From positions 1 through 64,000 of the forward strand of contig JBFMAV010000017.1 of NCBI GenBank assembly GCA_040755535.1: a stretch of DNA of 64,000 nt, given 5' to 3'. How positions within the stretch are numbered: the stretch's first letter is position 1; each line of letters opens with the position of its first letter. The notes beneath the pieces were generated by a model that saw nothing but the letters and a program-made list of their open reading frames with translations, ran no database searches and was not told the origin of the DNA. This document shows positions 55,558-64,000 of the stretch, one piece after another. Source of the stretch: Aquabacter sp040755535 (GTDB lineage: Bacteria; Pseudomonadota; Alphaproteobacteria; Rhizobiales; Xanthobacteraceae). Position numbers and translations under genes: made by a program.

Positions 55558-55580
55558 GGCGCGGCCCTGAAGGCCGCGCC
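55558..55580 (-). terminator. Hairpin between binding-protein and permease genes
   Basis: Perfect 9-bp arms GGCGCGGCC / GGCCGCGCC, loop CTGAA, 8 bp after the binding-protein stop. Confidence 0.65.
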
Positions 55581-55587
55581 GCGCGCA

Positions 55588-56778
55588 TCACCAGGGAAGG
55601 CCGGGATAGACGATGTCGCCGGTGGCGTTGGCCTTGGGTGAGACCAGGACGATCTTGCCGTCGCGGTGCTGGCCCATGGAGAGCGAGAAGTTGGGATTGT
55701 CGCCCACGTCGTTGAACTGGATGCGGCCGAGCATGGTCTGGCGGTCGGTCTTGCGCATCTCGGCGGCAAGCCCGCCCTTGGAGAGGGTGCCGGCCTCCGC
55801 CGCGCGCACCACCGCCTCGCATAGGACGATGGTCTCCACGAAGCCGAGCGTCGAGAGATACTCGATCTCCTTGTTGTAGGCCTGCTTGTAGAGTTCCGCG
55901 AACTTCTGGCCCTCGGCGTCCTTCACTTCGACAGGGAAGGGCAGGAAGGAGGTGCCGACCACATTGTTCATGAGGTCCGGGAATTCGGTGTACATCTTGG
56001 GGGTCGCCAGCGACCACGCGCCGACCATCAGCTTCACCTGCGGCTTCAGCACCTTGGCGGCGCGCAGGATGCCGACATAGTCGTTCTCATAGGCCGACAT
56101 CATGATGATGTCCGGCTTGTCCTGGAGCTTCACCTTGTTGATGATCGGCTTGAAGTCGGTGATGGCCGGGTCGAATTTGTGGATGGTGACCTCGATGCCC
56201 TTGGCCTTGAGGTCCTTCTCCAGCCCTTCGGCGAGCAGGGTCGGCGCTTCCTTGGTGGAAGCGAGGATGGAGACCGACTTTGGCTTCAGGTCCGAGATCA
56301 GGGTGGCGATGCCGCGCTCATAGCCGGCATTGTTGTTGATGCGGAAGAAGGTCTTCAGCCCGCGCGCTGTCAGTTCGTCGCTCACCGCGCCGGCGGTGAT
56401 ATAGACCTTGCCCAGCTTGTCGGAGGCGTCGGAGGCCGGACCTACGATGTTCGAGCCATAGCCGCCGATGATCGCCACCGCTCCGTCGGAGGCGAGCTTT
56501 TCGACCGCCGAGACCGCCTTGGCCGGCGTGCTCTCGTCGTCGATCACGTTGATCTTCACCTTGAACTTGGGCGAGGCGGCGTTGCACATCTTCAGCGCCA
56601 CCTGCATGCCCTCGGTGAAGGCTTGGCCGGAGCGCGCGAGCGTGCCGGTCTGGGGCATGTGGGCGCCGATGGTGATCTCGGTGGCGTCCTGGGCGAAGGC
56701 GGCAGGCGCCGCCGCGAGGGACAGGCTGGCAGCCAGCGCAAGCGCGCGTCCGGCGGGCGCGAACGGATTTCTGATCAT
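55588..56778 (-). CDS. ABC transporter substrate-binding protein (branched-chain amino acid type)
   Basis: 396 aa. Signal peptide (cleavage near PAAFAQ, residue 30). EITIGAHMPQTGTLARSGQA, VIDDESTPAKAVSAVEKLAS, AIIGGYGSNIVGPAS, FFRINNNAGYERGIATL. ATG 56778 has GGGAGGA at ideal spacing; ATG 56784 is too close to it. It is divergent from the pim-like operon, so dicarboxylic or long-chain acids are likely ligands (inference). Confidence 0.92.
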   Translation of the reverse strand: MIRNPFAPAGRALALAASLSLAAAPAAFAQDATEITIGAHMPQTGTLARSGQAFTEGMQVALKMCNAASPKFKVKINVIDDESTPAKAVSAVEKLASDGAVAIIGGYGSNIVGPASDASDKLGKVYITAGAVSDELTARGLKTFFRINNNAGYERGIATLISDLKPKSVSILASTKEAPTLLAEGLEKDLKAKGIEVTIHKFDPAITDFKPIINKVKLQDKPDIIMMSAYENDYVGILRAAKVLKPQVKLMVGAWSLATPKMYTEFPDLMNNVVGTSFLPFPVEVKDAEGQKFAELYKQAYNKEIEYLSTLGFVETIVLCEAVVRAAEAGTLSKGGLAAEMRKTDRQTMLGRIQFNDVGDNPNFSLSMGQHRDGKIVLVSPKANATGDIVYPGLPW

Positions 56779-57113
56779 GGACATCCTCCCTTGGGTGTCG
56801 GTCTGCACGCGGGGGGCAGGACACCGGTGCGCCGGCTGCACGTTCGCAGTCGGGTCGGCACAGGCCGCTTTTCCTCCCCGCACGGTTGGTCCCGTGTCTG
56901 TCCCGCCGCTGTCTCGGCGAGCGGTTGCTCGGTTCATTGCCACGGCCCGCCCGCTCGTGTCAATTTTGCTGGAGTTAATTCCGCTGGATGGAACGTCAAC
57001 ATCGGCTTCCATCAAGCGCACGCATCAAGATGTATTGACAATCCACACATCACAGAGCACCAAAACGAAATATGCGGTTTTCAATTCCGCAATGCAGAAT
57101 TATGGGAGGCGTC
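56779..57113. promoter_or_regulatory. Divergent control region of transporter and pim-like operons
   Basis: 335 bp without a gene. Two palindromes: GATGGAA / TTCCATC (56987-57013, 13-bp gap), and AATTCCGCA / TGCAGAATT (57083-57101, 8 of 9 positions paired around one A). The second has the size and symmetry of IclR-family operators and overlaps the leader 13 bp before the pimF start. TTGACA at 57035-57040 could be a -35 element; no clear -10 is visible. Confidence 0.6.
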
Positions 57114-59213
57114 ATGAGTGTCGTGCGCATCGCGGTGGATCCGGCTGCGGAGGCGTCCGCCAATGGGGCTGTGGCGCTGGTCACCATTGCGAATCCCCCG
57201 GTCAACGCCCTGTCCGCCGCCGTGCGCGCCGGCCTGCTTGAGGCGATCCAGACCCTTTCCGCCGATCCCGCCGTCCGGGCCATCGTCATCACCGGCGAGG
57301 GCAAGACCTTCGTCGCCGGCGCCGACATTTCCGAATTCGGCAAGCCCGCCGCGCCGCCCGCCTTGCCGGACCTTCTCGCCGCCATCGAAGCCTGCGCCAA
57401 GCCCATCGTCGCGGCCGTGAACGGCGTGGCGCTGGGCGGCGGACTGGAACTGGCTTTGGCCTGCCACGGGCGGGTGGTCGCACCCGGCGCGCGCCTCGGC
57501 CTGCCGGAAATCAAGCTCGGCCTCATTCCCGGCGCGGGCGGCACCCAGCGCCTGCCGCGCATTCTCGGCGCCGCTGCGGCCTTCCCCATGATGCTGTCCG
57601 GCGAGCCGGTGGATGCGGGCGAGGCCGTTGCCCTCGGTCTTGCCGATGCGCTCGCGCAGGGCGATCTCATCGCCGCCGCCAAGGCCCATGCCCTGGCGCT
57701 CGCGGAAGCGGGCGCCCCGCCCAAGGTGCGCGACCGCGCGGACCGCTTCACGTCGGAAGATCGCGCAGCTTTCGAAGCGGCGGCGGCTGAGGCCCTCAAG
57801 AAGTCTCCCGGCATGCCCAATGTGGTCGCGCTGGTCGATGCGGTGCGCGCCGCGCTCGATCTGCCCTTTGACGAGGCGCTGGCGCTGGAGCGCGCGCGCT
57901 TCAAGGCGCTGATCGACGATCCCCGCTCCAAGGCCGCGCGCCATCTCTTCTTCGCCGAACGCGCCGCCGCCCGCATTCCGGGCGTCGGCAAGGAGGTGAA
58001 GGCGCGCGCCATCGCGAAGGCCGCGATCATCGGCGCCGGCACCATGGGCGGAGGCATTGCCATGTGCTTTGCCCAGGCGGGTATTCCCGTGACCCTCATC
58101 GAAGTGAAAGAAGAGGCCATCACGGCCGGGCTCGCCCGCATCCGGGCCAATTACCAGACCTCTGTAAAGCGCGGCTCGCTCTCGGCCGAGGCCATGGAGC
58201 GCCACCTCTCCTTCATCTCCGGCGCGGTGGGCCTTGAGGCCGCCGGCGATGCCGACATCATCGTGGAAGCCGCGTTCGAGGACATGGGCGTGAAGGCGGA
58301 GATTTTCGGCACCCTCGACAAGGTGGCGAAGCCGGGCGCGATCCTTGCCACCAACACCTCCTATCTCGACGTCGACGCCATCGCCGCGACCACGTCCCGC
58401 CCGCAGGACGTGGTGGGCCTGCATTTCTTCAGCCCCGCCAATGTCATGCGGCTGCTGGAAGTGGTGCGCGGCGCGGCCACCGCGCCCGACGTGCTGGTGA
58501 CCAGCCTGGATCTCGGCCGGCGCCTCGGCAAGCTGCCGGTGGTGGTCGGCGTCTGCTACGGCTTCGTCGGCAACCGCATGCTCGCCAAGCGCAGCCAGGC
58601 CGGCGAGCGCGTTCTTCTGGCCGGCGCCTTGCCGCACGAGGTGGACGCGGCAGTGACCGCCTTCGGCTTCCGCATGGGGCCGTTCGCCATGCTGGATCTG
58701 GCGGGCCTCGATATCGGCTGGCGGGCGCGCAAGGTCTCCGGCGTGAAGGCACCGGTGGGCGATGCGCTGTGCGAGCAGGGCCGGTTCGGGCAGAAGACCG
58801 GTCGGGGCTTCTATCTGTATCCGGAAGGCGCGCGCAAAGGCGAGCGGGACGGCGACGTGGAAGCTCTCATCGCCGCGCTGTCGGCCGAGCGCGGCATCTC
58901 GCGGCGCAGCTTCACGGCGGACGAGATCATCGCCCGCCTCATGTATCCCATGGTGAACGAAGGCGCGAAGATCCTGGAAGAGGGCATCGCGGCCCGCGCC
59001 AGCGACATCGATGTGGTCTGGGTGAACGGCTATAACTGGCCGGCCTTCACCGGTGGCCCCATGCACTGGGCCGAGGGCGAAGGGCTCGCCAAGATCGTGG
59101 CGGCGCTCGAAGCCTTCGCCGCCGAGACCGGCGACGAGAGCCTGAGGCCCGCGCCGCTTCTGAAGCGCCTCGCAGACAGCGGCGGCAGCTTTGCGAGCGT
59201 GGAGCGGGCGTGA
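57114..59213 (+). CDS. pimF: Bifunctional enoyl-CoA hydratase/3-hydroxyacyl-CoA dehydrogenase, PimF-like
   Basis: 699 aa. N-terminal crotonase domain (about 1-190: GEGKTFVAGADISEFG, GVALGGGLELALACHGR, GLPEIKLGLIPGAGGTQRLP with catalytic Glu), linker, then NAD-binding domain from about 303 (AAIIGAGTMGGGIAMCFAQA), catalytic His in VVGLHFFSPANVMRLLEVV, and C-terminal dehydrogenase domains. It performs hydration and oxidation in beta-oxidation. Ribosome site GGGAGG before ATG 57114. Gene order fusion-ligase-thiolase-two dehydrogenases equals pimFABCD of Rhodopseudomonas palustris, which degrades pimelate and other dicarboxylic acids. Confidence 0.88.
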   Translation: MSVVRIAVDPAAEASANGAVALVTIANPPVNALSAAVRAGLLEAIQTLSADPAVRAIVITGEGKTFVAGADISEFGKPAAPPALPDLLAAIEACAKPIVAAVNGVALGGGLELALACHGRVVAPGARLGLPEIKLGLIPGAGGTQRLPRILGAAAAFPMMLSGEPVDAGEAVALGLADALAQGDLIAAAKAHALALAEAGAPPKVRDRADRFTSEDRAAFEAAAAEALKKSPGMPNVVALVDAVRAALDLPFDEALALERARFKALIDDPRSKAARHLFFAERAAARIPGVGKEVKARAIAKAAIIGAGTMGGGIAMCFAQAGIPVTLIEVKEEAITAGLARIRANYQTSVKRGSLSAEAMERHLSFISGAVGLEAAGDADIIVEAAFEDMGVKAEIFGTLDKVAKPGAILATNTSYLDVDAIAATTSRPQDVVGLHFFSPANVMRLLEVVRGAATAPDVLVTSLDLGRRLGKLPVVVGVCYGFVGNRMLAKRSQAGERVLLAGALPHEVDAAVTAFGFRMGPFAMLDLAGLDIGWRARKVSGVKAPVGDALCEQGRFGQKTGRGFYLYPEGARKGERDGDVEALIAALSAERGISRRSFTADEIIARLMYPMVNEGAKILEEGIAARASDIDVVWVNGYNWPAFTGGPMHWAEGEGLAKIVAALEAFAAETGDESLRPAPLLKRLADSGGSFASVERA

Positions 59214-60904
59214 TGCGTCCCGCCGACCGGCCGCTCTGGCAGCGGCATTTTCCTGATGTGTGCGACTGGGACGCGCCGCTGGAGATCGGCACCTTGCCCG
59301 ACCTCCTGGCGGCGGGCGTCGCGGCGCGGGGCGATAAACCCGCCCTCGACTTCCGGGGCGCCAAGCTTTCCTATCGCGCGCTCGCGGCTGGTGTGGAGCG
59401 GCTTGCCAGCGGTCTTGCGCGCGCGGGCGTCGCGCGCGGAGACAATGTCGCCCTGCTGCTGCCCAACACCCCCTATCACCCGCTCGCCTTCTTCGCCTTG
59501 ACGCGGCTTGGCGCCCGGGTCGTGCATATCAGCGCCCTGGATGCGCGGCGCGAGATCCTGCACAAGCTCAAGGCCACCGGCGCGCGCCGGATCATCACCA
59601 CCAATCTGCCGGGCTTCCTGCCGAGCGCGCTGGAGCCGCTTGAGGCGGGCGTGGTGGACGAGGTGATCGTCGGGGACGATGCCCGCTGGGGCGTGGGCGA
59701 GACCGCTCCGCTTCCCATTCCCGCGCGACCCGGCGTGCGCCGTCTCGGCGACCTGTTCTCCGATGCGCCGCTTGAGGCGCAGCGACCCGCGCCCGACGAT
59801 ATCGCGGTGCTCCAGTTCACCGGCGGCACGACGGGCCTGCCCAAGGCCGCCATGCTCAGCCACGCCAATCTCACGGCGGCGGTGAGCATGTATCGGCTGT
59901 GGCGCGATGGCGGCCGGCCGCTGGTCGCCGGTGAGGAGCGGGTGGTGGCGGTCCTGCCGCTGTTCCACATCTACGCACTCACCACCGTCCTCCTGCGCCA
60001 TATCCGCGACGGCAACGAAATCCTGCTGCGCCAGCGTTTCGACGTGGAAACCCTCATCCAGGACGTGGAGAGGCTGAAGGCGAGCCAGTTTTCCGGTGTG
60101 CCCACCATGTGGGTTGCGCTGCTGAATCGGCCCGGTGTCGCGGGCGTGGACTTCTCTTCGCTCAAATCCTGCGTCTCGGGCGGTGCGCCGCTGCCCTTCG
60201 AAGTGCAGGCGCAGATCGAGGCTTTGGTGGGCAACCAGCTCAACAATGGCTGGGGCATGACGGAGACGGCCCCCGCCGGTTCGCGCGTGCCCCAGCGCGT
60301 GCCGCGCCGGCCGGGCCTCATCGGCGTGCCGCTGCCCGGCCTCGCCCTGCGCATCGTGGACATGGACGATGCCGGCCGCGAAGTGCCCGTGGGCGAGGTG
60401 GGCGAGATCGCCATCAAGGGGCCGAACGTCTTCGCCGGCTATCTTGGCGATGATTCCGGCACGGCGAGCGTGTTCCGCGACGGCTGGTTCCTCACCGGCG
60501 ACATGGGCCGAATGGATGCTCAGGGCCTGTTCGAGCTGGTGGACCGCCGCAAGAACATGATCATCTCGTCCGGGTTCAACGTCTATCCGGCGGCGGTGGA
60601 GAATGCCATTTACGAGCATCCCGCCGTGGAGGAGGTGATCGTGATCGGCGTGCCCGACGCCTATCGCGGCCAGTCTGCCAAGGCCTTCGTGAAGCTGAAG
60701 GCCGGCACCGAGCCCTTTTCCCTGGATGATCTCACCGCCTTCCTCGCGGACCGGCTCGGCCGCCATGAAATGCCCCGCGCCCTGGAAATCCGGGACGCGC
60801 TCCCCCGCAGCCCCGTGGGCAAGCTTCTGCCCAAGGTGCTGATGGAAGAAGTGACGGCGCAGGCCGCCCAAGCCGCTCCGCCGCCTGCCGGTGCCCCCCG
60901 CTGA
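59213..60904 (+). CDS. pimA: Acyl-CoA ligase, PimA-like
   Basis: 563 aa. Phosphate loop QFTGGTTGLPKAAMLSHANL, A5 NGWGMTETAP, A7 FLTGDMGRMD, A8 DRRKNMIISSGFNVYP, and terminal lysine region SPVGKLLPK. It activates a (di)carboxylic acid to its CoA ester. ATG 59213 overlaps the pimF stop by one base (TGATG). Confidence 0.88.
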   Translation: MRPADRPLWQRHFPDVCDWDAPLEIGTLPDLLAAGVAARGDKPALDFRGAKLSYRALAAGVERLASGLARAGVARGDNVALLLPNTPYHPLAFFALTRLGARVVHISALDARREILHKLKATGARRIITTNLPGFLPSALEPLEAGVVDEVIVGDDARWGVGETAPLPIPARPGVRRLGDLFSDAPLEAQRPAPDDIAVLQFTGGTTGLPKAAMLSHANLTAAVSMYRLWRDGGRPLVAGEERVVAVLPLFHIYALTTVLLRHIRDGNEILLRQRFDVETLIQDVERLKASQFSGVPTMWVALLNRPGVAGVDFSSLKSCVSGGAPLPFEVQAQIEALVGNQLNNGWGMTETAPAGSRVPQRVPRRPGLIGVPLPGLALRIVDMDDAGREVPVGEVGEIAIKGPNVFAGYLGDDSGTASVFRDGWFLTGDMGRMDAQGLFELVDRRKNMIISSGFNVYPAAVENAIYEHPAVEEVIVIGVPDAYRGQSAKAFVKLKAGTEPFSLDDLTAFLADRLGRHEMPRALEIRDALPRSPVGKLLPKVLMEEVTAQAAQAAPPPAGAPR

Positions 60905-60923
60905 CCCCATTCGAGGACTTGTC

Positions 60924-62114
60924 ATGGCCGAAGCCGTCATCGTCTCCACCGCCCGCACGCCCATCGGCAAGGCGCAGCGCGGCGCGCTCAACATCACCAA
61001 GGGCGCCGACATGGCCGCCCATGCCATCCGTCACGCGCTGGCGCGCGGCGGCGTGGAACCGGAAGCCGTCGAGGAGGTGATCCTCGGCTGCGGCTATCCG
61101 GAAGGCGCGACGGGGGGCAATGTGGCCCGCCATGCCTCGCTGGTGGCCGGTATCCCGGTGACCGCTTCGGGCGCGACCGTGAGCCGCTTCTGCGCGTCGG
61201 GCCTGGAAGCCGTCGCGGGCGCGGCCCGCCGCATCGTCATGGACGGCGTGCCGGTGGCGGTGGCGGGCGGGGTGGAATCCATCTCCCTCGTCCAGCCCAT
61301 CAATCGTGAGCTGTTCCGCAATGACTGGCTGACGGCGAACAAGCCGGACATCTATGTCACCATGATCGAGACCGGGGACACGGTGGCCCAGCGCTACGGC
61401 ATTTCGCGCGAGGCGCAGGACCGCTTCTCCCTCGCGAGCCAGCAGCGCACCGCCCGCGCCCAGGCGGCGGGCCTGTTCGATGACGAGATTGTCCCCATCA
61501 CGGTGGAAAAGCTCGTCACCGACAAGGCCACGGGCGAGACGCGCAAGGAGCGCGTCACCCTCTCCAAGGACGAGGGCAACCGGCCCGACACCACGCTCGA
61601 TGGCCTCATGGCCCTGAAGCCGGTGCGGGGCGAGGGCCATTTCGTCACCGCCGGAAATGCCAGCCAATTGTCCGATGGCGCGTCCGCCACGGTGCTCATG
61701 TCGGATGCCGAGGCGGCGCGGCGCTCCCTCGCCCCGCTCGCCATCTTCCGTGGCTATGCCACCGCCGGCTGCGAGCCGGACGAGATGGGCATCGGCCCGG
61801 TTCATGCGGTGCCGCGCCTTCTGGCGCGCAACGGGCTGAAGGTCTCCGACATCGGGCTGTGGGAACTGAACGAGGCCTTCGCCTCCCAGTCGCTCTATTG
61901 CCGCGACACGCTGGGCCTCGACCCGGACCTTGTGAATGTGAATGGCGGGGCCATTTCCGTCGGCCATCCCTTCGGCATGAGCGGCGCGCGCCTCGTCGGC
62001 CACGCGGTGCTGGAAGGGCGGCGGCGCGGCGTGCGCTATGCGGTTGTCACCATGTGCATCGCCGGCGGCATGGGCGCCGCCGGCCTGATCGAAATCATTC
62101 CGGGATCGAACTGA
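60924..62114 (+). CDS. pimB: Acetyl-CoA acyltransferase (thiolase), PimB-like
   Basis: 396 aa. Nucleophile Cys in SRFCASGLEAV, GGVESIS, NEAFASQ, His in NGGAISVGHPFGMSGAR and second catalytic Cys in TMCIAGGMGAAG. It cleaves 3-ketoacyl-CoA to acetyl-CoA and a chain two carbons shorter. Ends with a one-base overlap (TGATG) with the next gene. Confidence 0.92.
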   Translation: MAEAVIVSTARTPIGKAQRGALNITKGADMAAHAIRHALARGGVEPEAVEEVILGCGYPEGATGGNVARHASLVAGIPVTASGATVSRFCASGLEAVAGAARRIVMDGVPVAVAGGVESISLVQPINRELFRNDWLTANKPDIYVTMIETGDTVAQRYGISREAQDRFSLASQQRTARAQAAGLFDDEIVPITVEKLVTDKATGETRKERVTLSKDEGNRPDTTLDGLMALKPVRGEGHFVTAGNASQLSDGASATVLMSDAEAARRSLAPLAIFRGYATAGCEPDEMGIGPVHAVPRLLARNGLKVSDIGLWELNEAFASQSLYCRDTLGLDPDLVNVNGGAISVGHPFGMSGARLVGHAVLEGRRRGVRYAVVTMCIAGGMGAAGLIEIIPGSN

Positions 62115-63310
62115 TGGACCTGCGCTTCACCCCCGAAGAGATCGCCTTCCGCGAGGAGGTGCGCACCTTCTTCCGCACGGAGATCCCCGCCGAGATCCGC
62201 GCCAAGGTTTCCGAAGGCCGCAAGCTGGCGCGGGAGGATTACGTCACCTCCCAGCGCATCCTGAACGACAAGGGCTGGGCCGTGCCCCACTGGCCGCTGG
62301 AGCATGGCGGCCAGCCCTGGACCACCGTGCAGCGCTACATCTTCATGGAGGAATTGATGCAGGCGGCGGTGCCGCTGCCGCTCCAGTTCAACTGCTTCAT
62401 GGTCGGCCCGGTGATCGCCACCTTCGGAAACGACGCCCAGAAGGCGCGCTTCCTGCCGCGCATCAAGAGCCTGGAGGACTGGTGGTGCCAGGGCTTCTCC
62501 GAGCCCGGCGCCGGCTCCGACCTCGCCTCCCTCAAGACCCGCGCCGTGCGCCAGGGCGACCATTATGTGGTGAACGGGCAGAAGGCCTGGACCACGCTCG
62601 GCCAATATGCCGACTGGATGTTCTGCCTCGCGCGCACCGACATGGAGGCGAAGAAGCAGCAGGGCATCTCCTTCCTGCTCATCGACATGAAATCCCCCGG
62701 CGTCACGGTGCGGCCCATCATCACCATCGATGGCCGGCACGAGGTGAACGAGGTGTTCCTGGATAACGTCGAAGTTCCCCTGGAAAATCTCGTGGGAGAA
62801 GAGAACAAAGGGTGGGATTACGCGAAGTTCCTCCTCGCCAACGAGCGCACCGGCATCGCCCGCATCGGCATGTCGAAGGAGCGCATCGCGCGCATCAAGC
62901 GCCTCGCCCAGACCACCCCGGCGGGGGAGGGGAGCATGTGGGACGACCTCGATTTCCGCTCCCGCCTCGCAAGCGTGGAAATCGAGTTGAAAGCCTTGGA
63001 AATCACGCAGATGCGCGTGGTCGCCGCGCAGGCGACGCGCGATCCCACCAAGCCCGACCCGGCCTCCTCCATCCTCAAGATCAAGGGGTCCGAGCTTCAG
63101 CAGGCGACCACCGAGCTTCTGCTCGAACTCGCCGGCCCCAACGCGCTGCCCGCCGCGCGCGAAGAGGCCGGGCACAACGACATGGAAAGCCTGTTCGCCT
63201 GGGCGGACACCGCCGCGCCCACCTATTTCAACATGCGCAAGGTCTCGATCTATGGCGGGTCGAACGAGATCCAGCACAATGTGATCGCCAAGGCGATCCT
63301 CGGGCTTTGA
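62114..63310 (+). CDS. pimC: Acyl-CoA dehydrogenase large subunit, PimC-like
   Basis: 398 aa. MDLRFTPEEIAFREEVRTFF start, QGFSEPGAGSDLASLKTRAV FAD-binding region, NGQKAWTTLGQYADWMFCLA, and a C-terminus with SIYGGSNEIQHNVIAKAILG. In R. palustris, PimC and PimD form the pimeloyl-CoA dehydrogenase. Fourteen bp before the companion gene. Confidence 0.88.
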   Translation: MDLRFTPEEIAFREEVRTFFRTEIPAEIRAKVSEGRKLAREDYVTSQRILNDKGWAVPHWPLEHGGQPWTTVQRYIFMEELMQAAVPLPLQFNCFMVGPVIATFGNDAQKARFLPRIKSLEDWWCQGFSEPGAGSDLASLKTRAVRQGDHYVVNGQKAWTTLGQYADWMFCLARTDMEAKKQQGISFLLIDMKSPGVTVRPIITIDGRHEVNEVFLDNVEVPLENLVGEENKGWDYAKFLLANERTGIARIGMSKERIARIKRLAQTTPAGEGSMWDDLDFRSRLASVEIELKALEITQMRVVAAQATRDPTKPDPASSILKIKGSELQQATTELLLELAGPNALPAAREEAGHNDMESLFAWADTAAPTYFNMRKVSIYGGSNEIQHNVIAKAILGL

Positions 63311-63323
63311 GGAGCGACAGACC

Positions 63324-64000
63324 ATGGATTTCGATCTCTCCGACGAACAGTCGCTCCTCAAAGACAGCGTCACCCGCTGGGCGGCCGACACCTACGGAAC
63401 GCTGGAGCACCTCGCCGCCGCGCGCGCCGCGCCGCTCGGCTTTCCGGAGGCCGGCTGGGCGGAACTCGCCGAGCTCGGCCTGCTCGGCCTGCCCTTTTCC
63501 GAGGCCGATGGCGGCTTCGGCGGCGGTTCCGTGGAAACCCTGGTGGTAATGGAGGCGCTCGGCCGCGCCATGGCGCCCGAGCCCTATCTCGCCAGCATCG
63601 TGCTGGGCGGCGGGGCGCTGCGGCTGGCCGGCAGCGCGGACCAGAAGGCGGCGCTCCTGCCCGGCCTGATGGACGGCTCGACCCGCCTCGCCTTCGCCCA
63701 TGCCGAGGCGCAGGCCCGCTACGATCTCAACGACGTCGCCACCACCGCCCGCGCGGTGGAGGGCGGCTTCCGCCTGGATGGCCGCAAGAGCGTGGTCCTC
63801 AATGCCGACGCCGCCAAAACACTCGTGGTGAGCGCGCGCACCTCGGGCAATCGCCGCGATGCGGCGGGGATCTCATTGTTCCTGGTGCCGGCGGATGCGC
63901 CCGGCGTCACGGTCTCCGCCTATCCGACGCAGGATGGCGGACGCGCCGGGGATGTCGCCCTGGCGGACGTGTTCGTGCCGGCTGACGCGGTGCTCGGTCC
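63324..64000 (+). CDS. pimD: Acyl-CoA dehydrogenase small subunit, PimD-like, partial (cut by right edge)
   Basis: First 225 residues visible. MDFDLSDEQSLLKDSVTRWA start, LGLLGLPFSEADGGFGGGSV, LAFAHAEAQARYDLNDVATT and FRLDGRKSVVLNADAAKTLV, a diverged acyl-CoA dehydrogenase pattern as in PimD-type partner subunits. Ribosome site GGAGCG. A pimE-like hydratase would be expected just beyond the window. Confidence 0.85.
   Translation, partial: MDFDLSDEQSLLKDSVTRWAADTYGTLEHLAAARAAPLGFPEAGWAELAELGLLGLPFSEADGGFGGGSVETLVVMEALGRAMAPEPYLASIVLGGGALRLAGSADQKAALLPGLMDGSTRLAFAHAEAQARYDLNDVATTARAVEGGFRLDGRKSVVLNADAAKTLVVSARTSGNRRDAAGISLFLVPADAPGVTVSAYPTQDGGRAGDVALADVFVPADAVLG

Overview
The window is GC-rich, densely packed bacterial chromosome. 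Catabolic gene content typical of Hyphomicrobiales, a CtrA-type TTAA-N7-TTAA box and a pimFABCD-like operon suggest an alphaproteobacterium near Xanthobacter, Azorhizobium or Rhodopseudomonas (inference). I saw no rRNA, tRNA, CRISPR array, insertion sequence or phage gene.

1-17 kb, cell surface. The left 7.6 kb is the 5' part of one giant minus-strand gene. It encodes an exported glycine-rich protein built from about 36 repeats around an AQSIGGGGG core, and it runs off the left edge. Next comes a locus resembling the E. coli N4-glycan-receptor (NGR) pathway: an NfrB-like family-2 glycosyltransferase with MshEN-like (c-di-GMP-binding) modules, a BcsB-like periplasmic protein, WecB (UDP-GlcNAc 2-epimerase, with a one-base frameshift), a DUF4434/YbcH-like exported protein, and an NfrA-like TPR plus outer-membrane protein with a CtrA-type box just upstream. 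This suggests a c-di-GMP-controlled, perhaps cell-cycle-timed, ManNAc-type exopolysaccharide.

17-24 kb, acid-CoA module 1 (minus strand). An IclR regulator, acyl-CoA ligase, citryl-CoA-lyase-like protein, two SDRs and a Bug/TctC binding protein. A perfect 9-bp-arm palindrome precedes the IclR gene. The substrate is unknown.

24-31 kb. A cobalamin riboswitch precedes btuB-btuF-btuC-btuD plus a gene of unknown function. Then tenA and serA, with a long near-perfect palindrome and a terminator hairpin between them.

32-39.6 kb, module 2. The gene set matches the itaconate degradation (rip) locus of Pseudomonas aeruginosa: CitE-like lyase, MaoC-like hydratase, acyl-CoA dehydrogenase and MmgE/PrpD protein on one strand, and a divergent family III CoA-transferase, methyltransferase and LysR regulator on the other.

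39.7-49.4 kb, module 3. A complete branched-chain-amino-acid-type ABC transporter followed by aldehyde dehydrogenase, SDR, a Tat-exported metallo-beta-lactamase-fold protein and class I fumarase.

49.5-64 kb, module 4. A second complete ABC transporter with enoyl-CoA hydratase, IclR regulator and CoA-transferase diverges from a pimF-pimA-pimB-pimC-pimD-like operon for dicarboxylic acid beta-oxidation. The shared 335-bp control region holds two palindromes. The last gene is cut by the right edge. Overall the right 47 kb is largely devoted to importing organic acids, converting them to CoA esters and cleaving them.
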